Assembly (NCBI GenBank): GCA_002704685.1
Contig: PAHD01000015.1
Span: 1,430-10,579 of the forward strand
Direction: 5' to 3'
DNA: 9,150 nucleotides
DNA from: Fidelibacterota bacterium
Lineage (GTDB): Bacteria > Fidelibacterota > Marinisomatia > SCGC-AAA003-L08 > D37C17
Positions 1-4,729 of this stretch are shown in pieces. Under the pieces are notes generated by a model that ran no database searches, was not told the DNA's origin, and saw only the letters and a list, made by a program, of their open reading frames with translations. The translations under genes and the position numbers were made by a program. The stretch's first letter is position 1. Every line of letters starts with the position of its first letter.

Positions 1-2
1 GC

Positions 3-1043
3 AATCCACCTCTTGGAAGCTCCTGTGATTTTAAGTGGTGGGATAGTTGGGCAAATTATGGTTTTAATATAAATAATTCAGATTATGAAACAGATGTTTA
101 TCCTTGGGGATGTTGTAACCAAACAGAGTGTGTTGATTCTAATTGGGATGGTTGTGTTGGAGCTGGTATAAGAACACAAGATTCATATTTATATGGTAGA
201 TTTGAAACTAGAATGAAATCTGCAGATGGAGATGGTCTTGTTAGCTCATTTTTTACTTATAATACTGATTTTAATAATGGACTAGGAAATTTAAATTGGA
301 ATGAGATTGATATTGAAATGACTGGAAATATGGATCAATCAGTTCAGTTTACAACTCATCATCCAGGTGACCCTAATTCATGGTCAATTACAGAAATTGT
401 AAATGTTGATTTTAATCCTCATGAAGAATTCCGTGATTACGCTTTTGAATGGACTCCAAGTTACATTAAATGGTTTATAGATAATGTTGAAGTATATCAG
501 CAAGTATCTCCTAGCGTTAATGATTTAAATATTTCTCAAAAAATAATGATGAATTTATGGGCGGCTAATGCTCCTAGCTGGGTAGGCGATTGGGATTACC
601 AAGATGTTCCTAAATTCTCATATTATGATTATGTTAAATACTATAGCTATACACCAGGTCAAGGAGAATATGGTACAAGCAATAACTTTTCTTTTGAATG
701 GATGGATGATTTTAATGATTATAATTCAAGTATTTGGAATAATGAAGTGGGGGATCAGCTAGGTCATTGTGGTTTTTCTCAATCAAATATTAATTATTAC
801 CACGGTCATTTGATTATGGTATTAAGAGATAATGAAGATCAAATAGCTTGTAACCAAATAAATGGCGATATTAATAATAGTGGTTTTTTAAATGTCACTG
901 ACATAGTTCTTTTAATTGATGTTATTTTAAATGAATCTTTTGGTGAGCTTGATATATGTAGTAAAATAGCATCTGATTACAGCCTTAATGGACAAATTAA
1001 TATTACAGATATTATTGGTTTGATAAACTATATACTTCAATAG
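3..1043 (+). CDS. GH16 lichenase-like beta-glucanase, circularly permuted, with C-terminal dockerin-like domain (5' truncated)
   Basis: The frame is open from the left edge, so the N-terminus lies outside; 346 residues are visible. Seen: YGRFETRMK (visible residues 64-72), VSSFFTY, then the GH16 active-site motif WNEIDIEM with E101, D103 and E105. The unbulged ExDxE form is the one known from lichenases; laminarinases usually carry one extra residue. KIMMNLW and YDYVKYY follow. After a TPGQGEYG linker (217-224) comes a segment starting FEWMDDF and ending HGHLIMVL (about 231-274), which matches the strand that opens an ordinary GH16 domain; this order is the one in the Fibrobacter succinogenes 1,3-1,4-beta-glucanase. 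Residues about 284-345 hold two dockerin-like F-hand repeats (GDINNSGFLNVTDI and a second with SLNGQINITDI). The first ~50 visible residues are rich in Trp and Cys and unassigned. Inferred role: secreted hydrolysis of mixed-linkage or beta-1,3-glucan. An internal ATG at 213 is not the start, because conserved sequence precedes it. Confidence 0.88.
   Translation, partial: NPPLGSSCDFKWWDSWANYGFNINNSDYETDVYPWGCCNQTECVDSNWDGCVGAGIRTQDSYLYGRFETRMKSADGDGLVSSFFTYNTDFNNGLGNLNWNEIDIEMTGNMDQSVQFTTHHPGDPNSWSITEIVNVDFNPHEEFRDYAFEWTPSYIKWFIDNVEVYQQVSPSVNDLNISQKIMMNLWAANAPSWVGDWDYQDVPKFSYYDYVKYYSYTPGQGEYGTSNNFSFEWMDDFNDYNSSIWNNEVGDQLGHCGFSQSNINYYHGHLIMVLRDNEDQIACNQINGDINNSGFLNVTDIVLLIDVILNESFGELDICSKIASDYSLNGQINITDIIGLINYILQ
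849..1040 (+). other. Dockerin type I-like double F-hand region
   Basis: Two copies of a pattern with Asp/Asn/Ser positions followed by N(V/I)TDI and a hydrophobic helix end the glucanase: GDINNSGFLNVTDIVLLIDV, then DYSLNGQINITDIIGLINYI. The D-x-N-x-G spacing and the repeated helix are typical of Ca-binding dockerin-like modules. In free-living marine bacteria such tails occur on many secreted proteins without a cellulosome, so a sorting, anchoring or stabilising role is as plausible as cohesin binding. The second copy has weaker calcium-ligand positions than the first. Confidence 0.7.
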
Positions 1044-1078
1044 GTTTGATTAAAAACAGTTGGAGCTATTATTTATAA

Positions 1079-1933
1079 TTAATTTATTTGAAGCGATTCA
1101 GAGTATTTAGAAAAAGTTTTATAATTCTTTAAAACTTTCTTATCAATATTTTTGAAAGATGGCCCCCCTAAATATAACTCTATATTATATTTTTTTGCGA
1201 GGACGCTTATATCATCTAAATCTTGATTTGTCTTTTTTAAATTATCTCTTACAGTTGCAGTACAACATTGTCTGTCACATAAATAAATAAAAATAGCTTT
1301 GTATTTTTTGGTACTAAGTAGTTTCTTAATATCTTTTGTAGATGTATTTGCACCGCAATTATAGACATTGTAGTTTTTATTTTCAAGTAAGATTTGAATC
1401 ATATCTATTGGAAGATCAGGGATATCATTTTCTAAATTTAGACATAATATATTTTCTTTGTTTTGTGATGAGCTATCACTGACTGTAAGCTTAAAATTAT
1501 TTAGAGCTTTTGATACAATTTTTCTTGCAATATGCTCTTCAGCAATTGATACTTCTTTTTTATCTAGCTTGTTTTGAATTTCCACAAGTATTTTTTCAAC
1601 ATAATTATCCATTAAATCAGAAAGAGGGGTGCCATCTAAAAATAGTTGTACAAAAATTAACTCTAAAGATTTTGCATCATTTTTAAAAACATGATTAACA
1701 GAGTCTAAGATTATTGTTTTTCTGTTAACATTGTAAGGAATTTCGCTTGAATTTATCTTTAAACCTTGCGTATTTGCAAAATTCATAACGTTTTGGTAAG
1801 AAAATTTTCTATGTCCTCCAGCTGATGAAATACACTCAATTTTTCCACTAGTGGCCCAGCGCCTTACCGTCGATTCATTGACATCAAAAAGATTGCCAAC
1901 TTGTTTTGTGTTTAAGTATTTTTTATTTGTCAT
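1079..1933 (-). CDS. MerR-family regulator with CarH/LitR-like architecture and a degenerate B12-binding domain
   Basis: 284 aa from the chosen ATG at 1933. Residues 6-58 form a MerR/HTH_17 winged helix (YLNTKQVGNLFDVNESTVRRW, then SSAGGHRKF), the usual form in CarH/LitR regulators. Residues about 78-147 resemble the four-helix cobalamin-cap domain, and 160-275 a Rossmann-like B12 domain (VYNCGANTS, ELYLGGPSF). In the W-x9-EH cap motif E133-H134 are kept, but the Trp position is L123. In the E/D-x-H-x-x-G motif the sequence reads DIPDLP, so the axial His is P172 and the Gly is P175. Cobalamin binding is therefore doubtful. A Cys cluster (C219, C223, C224) lies in the same domain. A start at 1984 would add 17 residues encoded by the repeat-rich operator and not resembling the family, so 1933 is preferred. 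No Shine-Dalgarno is seen. It is divergent from the 2041-4594 operon, which it probably controls; it is convergent with the glucanase, 35 bp apart. Confidence 0.8.
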   Translation of the reverse strand: MTNKKYLNTKQVGNLFDVNESTVRRWATSGKIECISSAGGHRKFSYQNVMNFANTQGLKINSSEIPYNVNRKTIILDSVNHVFKNDAKSLELIFVQLFLDGTPLSDLMDNYVEKILVEIQNKLDKKEVSIAEEHIARKIVSKALNNFKLTVSDSSSQNKENILCLNLENDIPDLPIDMIQILLENKNYNVYNCGANTSTKDIKKLLSTKKYKAIFIYLCDRQCCTATVRDNLKKTNQDLDDISVLAKKYNIELYLGGPSFKNIDKKVLKNYKTFSKYSESLQIN

Positions 1934-1940
1934 AATACAT

Positions 1941-1969
1941 AATATATAAAAAAAAATGCACGTAATGCA
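1941..1969 (-). promoter_or_regulatory. Possible promoter of the MerR-family gene
   Basis: On the minus strand, TATATT (1946-1941) is a plausible -10 box, with TGCATT at 1969-1964 as a weak -35 box 17 bp upstream. The predicted transcript would start at about 1934, next to the ATG at 1933, giving a leaderless mRNA; this would fit the missing Shine-Dalgarno. The -35 box overlaps the TGCACG repeats, so occupied repeats could repress the gene. Weak evidence in such A+T-rich DNA. Confidence 0.3.
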
Positions 1970-2026
1970 CGAATTTATTTGCATTATTAAATAAACTGTT
2001 TTAAATTGAATCGTGCAAAACGTGCA
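1957..2026. promoter_or_regulatory. Divergent operator: inverted pair of TGCACG direct repeats
   Basis: TGCACG occurs at 1957-1962 and 1966-1971, and its complement CGTGCA at 2012-2017 and 2021-2026. Each pair has a 9-bp period, and the pairs form an inverted repeat separated by 40 bp (TGCACGtaaTGCACG facing CGTGCAaaaCGTGCA). The block lies between the MerR-type gene and the divergent operon. MerR-domain CarH/LitR proteins are known to bind repeated short half-sites as higher oligomers, so this is the obvious candidate binding site; binding itself is inferred. Confidence 0.65.
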
Positions 2027-2040
2027 ACAAAAGGGAAAAG

Positions 2041-2181
2041 ATGATATTAAGTTTTAAACATAGTTCGCAGTACTCCTCCTTAAAGAATCTGGAGACATTA
2101 TTTATGAATATCATCATGAGAATAGCCCTTCAAGTAGTGTCAAATGTGAATGATGGATCCAGATTCTTAACTTTTAAGTAA
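2041..2181 (+). CDS. Possible 46-aa small protein at the head of the operon
   Basis: An ATG at 2041, preceded at 2031-2036 by AAGGGA (a fair ribosome binding site, 4-5 bp away), opens a 46-codon frame ending in TAA at 2179-2181. The next gene starts 6 bp later, so its placement is operon-like. The product begins MILSFKHSSQYSSLKN and has a mildly hydrophobic middle (FMNIIMRIALQVV). I do not recognise it. The frame overlaps a long imperfect inverted repeat (2083-2168), so it may instead be part of a structured untranslated leader. A shorter start at 2104 is possible. Confidence 0.4.
   Translation: MILSFKHSSQYSSLKNLETLFMNIIMRIALQVVSNVNDGSRFLTFK
2083..2168 (+). repeat. Long imperfect inverted repeat / potential RNA hairpin in the operon leader
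   Basis: AAGAATCTGGA (2083-2093) is perfectly complementary in reverse to TCCAGATTCTT (2158-2168). The arms extend inward to about 20 bp (2083-2102 with 2149-2168) with roughly three mismatches, leaving a loop of about 46 nt. The right arm ends 19 bp before the ATG at 2188. There is no T-run after it, so it is not an intrinsic terminator. It could be a regulatory leader structure, a protein-binding site, or a miniature-element remnant. Confidence 0.55.
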
Positions 2182-2187
2182 ATAGAT

Positions 2188-2610
2188 ATGTACATTTTAT
2201 TAATAGTAAATTTATTTATCAGTAGTTTTATGTTAGGTTTAATACTAGTGACTCAAATTGTGTCATACCCTCTTTTTTTAAAAGTTGAAGTGAGCAATTT
2301 TTCTATTTTTCACGATGATTATGTTAATAGGATCTCTTTCATCGCAGTACCTGTTATGTTAGGAGAATTGTTCATTTCAACTCTAGTTTATTTTTATTTT
2401 AATACTTTTTTAGGATTTATGATTTTATTATCAACTATTTTAATTTTTATTTCAACTTTCATTATACAAGTACCGTTACATAATAAATTGAAGCTTGCAA
2501 ATAATAGAAAACATATTATAAAATTAGTTAATACTAATTGGGTAAGAACCTTTTTATGGCTTGTAAAATCTATATTTTCAATTTTAATAATTTTTAAGGA
2601 AACAATATGA
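2188..2610 (+). CDS. Four-helix integral membrane protein, DUF1772-like, function unknown
   Basis: 140 aa with four hydrophobic segments at about residues 2-27, 49-70, 72-92 and 121-137. Between them are conserved-looking polar motifs: FHDDYVNRI (about 41-49), QVPLHNKL (94-101) and LVNTNWVRTFLW (113-124). The layout of four helices with a QVPLH loop and an NWxRT stretch before the last helix resembles small DUF1772/anthrone-oxygenase-like membrane proteins of unknown function; assignment to that family is tentative. No clear Shine-Dalgarno precedes the ATG. Its stop overlaps the next start by 4 bp (ATGA), implying translational coupling with the SDR gene and possibly a shared substrate. Confidence 0.7.
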   Translation: MYILLIVNLFISSFMLGLILVTQIVSYPLFLKVEVSNFSIFHDDYVNRISFIAVPVMLGELFISTLVYFYFNTFLGFMILLSTILIFISTFIIQVPLHNKLKLANNRKHIIKLVNTNWVRTFLWLVKSIFSILIIFKETI

Positions 2611-3341
2611 ATATCGTAATTATTGGAGCAACAGGTGGTATAGGAAAATGTTTAAGTTTAGAATTATCTGAAAACAATTCTCTTTTTTTAGGATCAAGAA
2701 ATTCTGATAGTATTTCTGAATTAATTAACAGCGAAGATATTGGTAGTTCGGTATCTGGGTCTACAGTTGATGTTACAAGTTTTAATCAGATTGAAAATTT
2801 TCTAAATCAAGCGAATGATTATTTAGGTTCAATTGATACAATAATAAATTGTGCAGGCTCACTTATTTTGAAACCAGCTCACTTAACTTCCGAGGAAGAA
2901 CTTGAAAAAACTTTTAAAGTAAATGTATTTAGCTGTCTAGGACTTTTAAAATATGGGTTCAAATTTATGAGAAAAAATGGTGGTTCATTTTTATTTTTTT
3001 CAAGTGCTGCATCAAAAGTAGGGTTAAAAAATCATGAGACAATTTCTAGTGCTAAAGGTGCGATATCATCAATGGTAGTATCAGCAGCCTCTACCTATGC
3101 AAGATATAATATAAGAGTAAATGCTATTGCACCAGGTTTGGTTGATACACCTTTGACTAGAAGTATAATTAATAATAAATTATCCTTAGATTATTCATTG
3201 AATTTACATGGTTTAAAACGCGTTGGTAAACCTGAAAATTTTACACCTATTGTTAAATCTTTAATTGATGTAAGGTCTGATTGGATTACTGGCCAAACAA
3301 TAAGTGTTGATGGTGGGTTATCAAATGTTAAATCAATGTAA
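2607..3341 (+). CDS. Short-chain dehydrogenase/reductase (SDR) lacking the catalytic tyrosine
   Basis: 244 aa, the usual length of classical SDRs. Seen: nucleotide-binding GATGGIG (residues 7-13), DVT (55-57), NCAG (81-84), catalytic Asn N106 in KVNVF, Ser S133 in FFSSAAS, K150 in SSAKG, then NIRVNAIAPGLVDTPLT and a C-terminal DWITGQTISVDGG. The YxxxK motif reads ISSAK: I146, exactly 13 residues after S133, stands where the proton-donating Tyr should be. The fold and NAD(P) site look intact, so it either uses other chemistry or acts as a binding or structural protein. I recall SDRs with NHExI in this place from clusters in other marine bacteria; this is from memory. AAGGA at 2596-2600 gives a good ribosome binding site, and the start overlaps the upstream gene. 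Substrate unknown. Confidence 0.88.
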   Translation: MNIVIIGATGGIGKCLSLELSENNSLFLGSRNSDSISELINSEDIGSSVSGSTVDVTSFNQIENFLNQANDYLGSIDTIINCAGSLILKPAHLTSEEELEKTFKVNVFSCLGLLKYGFKFMRKNGGSFLFFSSAASKVGLKNHETISSAKGAISSMVVSAASTYARYNIRVNAIAPGLVDTPLTRSIINNKLSLDYSLNLHGLKRVGKPENFTPIVKSLIDVRSDWITGQTISVDGGLSNVKSM

Positions 3342-3371
3342 TTATTTTTTTAAAGAAAGAAAGGGCAAATC

Positions 3372-3719
3372 ATGATTGATTTTAATTATTTAGTTGAGGC
3401 ATTAAAAATTGTTGTTACAGTAGCAATATTTTTTGTCTGGTTTATTAGGTATGATAACATTAGAAAAGAGTTCGAATCGTATGGCTTCCCAACTTGGTTT
3501 AGAGATCTAGTTGGTATATTAAAAATTTCATTCACTGTAATGTTACATTCAAGTTTACTTGAAGTAGTAATGATAGGTTCATTTGGAATTGTTATTTTAA
3601 TGTTAGGTGCTGTTGTAAACCATATTAGAATGGGGAGTAATTTTAGAGTTTATATCGCTTCTGTTGCAATGCTTGTTATCACATCGATTATTTTTTTACA
3701 ATCAATGGAGTTAATTTAA
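3372..3719 (+). CDS. DoxX-like small membrane protein
   Basis: 115 aa with four predicted membrane helices (about residues 5-25, 47-61, 63-82 and 92-111). The motif FESYGFPTWFRDLVGILKI (34-52), followed by LGAVVNHIRMG, is characteristic of DoxX-like proteins, where a YGxPxWxR stretch precedes the second helix. The biochemical role of this branch is not settled; some DoxX relatives act in thiosulfate oxidation or redox stress, which cannot be assumed here. It has the clearest ribosome binding site in the operon (AAGGG at 3361-3365, 6 bp from the ATG) and lies 30 bp after the SDR gene. Its company with an SDR and another four-helix protein suggests a membrane redox or lipid process (inference). 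Confidence 0.8.
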   Translation: MIDFNYLVEALKIVVTVAIFFVWFIRYDNIRKEFESYGFPTWFRDLVGILKISFTVMLHSSLLEVVMIGSFGIVILMLGAVVNHIRMGSNFRVYIASVAMLVITSIIFLQSMELI

Positions 3720-3731
3720 TGAGAGGAATAG

Positions 3732-3974
3732 ATGAATAGAAATAAATCATTTATAGTTGGTTTTTTAATTTCAGCTTTTATTTTTCTTTTCATGGGCCAA
3801 ACCTATGAAAAATCAAATAATCAAAGGTACCATTTAAATAGTCATTTAATCCAAGGTTATAATACTATTTTTTATGAAACAGTTTTTGATACTTATACTG
3901 GAAAGATTGTTGATAGAAAATGGTATAATGAGAAAGACTTTGAAAAGAGCAAAAATACAAAAACAAGTTATTAA
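3732..3974 (+). CDS. Small membrane-anchored or secreted protein, unknown function
   Basis: 80 aa. Residues 7-23 (FIVGFLISAFIFLFMGQ) form one hydrophobic segment after a short basic N-terminus (NRNK), consistent with an uncleaved membrane anchor or a signal peptide. The rest is a small polar domain with YETVFDTYTGKIVDRKWY (about 48-65), which looks like a beta-hairpin; similar TGK(I/V)xxR strands are common in short hypothetical proteins of marine bacteria. GAGG at 3723-3726 serves as ribosome binding site. It is 12 bp after the DoxX-like gene and 2 bp before the LON-domain gene, so it belongs to the same transcript. No function can be assigned. Confidence 0.7.
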   Translation: MNRNKSFIVGFLISAFIFLFMGQTYEKSNNQRYHLNSHLIQGYNTIFYETVFDTYTGKIVDRKWYNEKDFEKSKNTKTSY

Positions 3975-3976
3975 TT

Positions 3977-4594
3977 ATGTTTATGCAAGAAAACTATCAA
4001 AATATACCTTTATTTCCAATTAATCTTTCAGTTTTACCATATGAGAAAGTTAATCTTCACATATTTGAAGATAGATATAAAAAGTTAATTAATCATTCCT
4101 TAGATGAAAATAAAACTTTCGGAATAGTGTATACAAAAAATAAAGTTATGTCAAAAATTGGGACAGTAGTTAAAATTAATGAAATCTATAAAAAATATGA
4201 TGATGGAAGATTTGATTTATCAATTAAAGGTTTAGAAAGATTTAAAATTTTAAAATCGTTCAAAGAAGATGAATTATGGAATGCTAAAATTAAAATTTTA
4301 GATGAATCTTATGAAGATATTGATAAAAAATATTTTAATTTAGTTTTAGATAAATATTTAAAATTAATTTTATCAAGTAAGTTAAATGATAATATATCTC
4401 AATACATGAATAAAAAAATATCATTTGATTTTACAAAAGATGTTATCCTTCCAAATTCATTAAAGCAGGATTTTTTAGAGTTAGAAAATGAACAAAAGAG
4501 AATGAATTTTATTGATATCTTTTTAGATAATCTAATTAATAAGAAAAAATCTCCAGGTGATAATGATAGCTTTACAAGTGAAGTTTACAATTAA
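3977..4594 (+). CDS. Stand-alone LON substrate-binding (N-terminal) domain protein
   Basis: 205 aa. The N-terminal motif IPLFPINLSVLPYEKVNLHI (10-29), followed by FEDRYKKL, is the signature of the Lon protease N-terminal substrate-binding domain (LON_substr_bdg, as in cereblon and bacterial YcaJ-independent LON proteins). GTVVKINEIYKKYDDGRFDL and IKGLERFKI continue the PUA-like beta barrel to about residue 100, followed by a helical part. There is no AAA+ ATPase or Ser-Lys protease domain, so it is not Lon itself. Such stand-alone proteins are widespread and poorly characterised; a role in recognising damaged or unfolded proteins is an inference. There is no Shine-Dalgarno; the start lies 2 bp after the upstream stop, suggesting coupled translation. 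M3 at 3983 is an alternative start. It closes the operon, convergent with htpG. Confidence 0.85.
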   Translation: MFMQENYQNIPLFPINLSVLPYEKVNLHIFEDRYKKLINHSLDENKTFGIVYTKNKVMSKIGTVVKINEIYKKYDDGRFDLSIKGLERFKILKSFKEDELWNAKIKILDESYEDIDKKYFNLVLDKYLKLILSSKLNDNISQYMNKKISFDFTKDVILPNSLKQDFLELENEQKRMNFIDIFLDNLINKKKSPGDNDSFTSEVYN

Positions 4595-4599
4595 TTTAT

Positions 4600-4707
4600 T
4601 TACAATATAAATAGCTTTCTAAATAAAAATATAGTTACAAAAATCAATAAAGTTCCCAATAGACTCATAAATAAAAAAATTAAAAACCTTATAACTAGTA
4701 TCTTCAT
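4600..4707 (-). CDS. Possible 35-aa hydrophobic microprotein downstream of htpG
   Basis: In the convergent gap between the LON-domain gene and htpG, the minus strand carries an ATG at 4707 opening 35 codons to TAA at 4602-4600. The peptide starts MKILVIRFLIFLFMSLLG and continues hydrophobic to an R-K pair, so it would be a single membrane-spanning microprotein with a basic residue at either end. It starts 22 bp after the htpG stop and could ride on the htpG transcript. No ribosome binding site is visible, and T-rich DNA readily gives hydrophobic chance frames, so this is a weak call. Confidence 0.28.
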   Translation of the reverse strand: MKILVIRFLIFLFMSLLGTLLIFVTIFLFRKLFIL

Positions 4708-4729
4708 TTAGCAATAATAATTATAGTTT

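Noticed and set aside
849..1040. Evidence for a cellulosome
   Set aside because: Only a dockerin-like tail is seen. No cohesin or scaffoldin is in the window, and such tails are common on non-cellulosomal secreted proteins.
1934..1984. An upstream start for the MerR-type regulator at 1984, adding 17 residues
   Set aside because: The added residues are encoded by the TGCACG repeats, do not resemble the family N-terminus, and would place the operator inside the gene. The ATG at 1933 leads directly into the helix-turn-helix domain.
1934..2187. Cobalamin riboswitch in the divergent leader
   Set aside because: No B12-box-like conserved core is visible. The structure present is a simple long inverted repeat, and the B12 idea came only from the regulator's family.
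4595..4729. Bidirectional intrinsic terminator between the convergent genes
   Set aside because: The gap has A and T runs but no G+C-containing stem that would form a stable hairpin.
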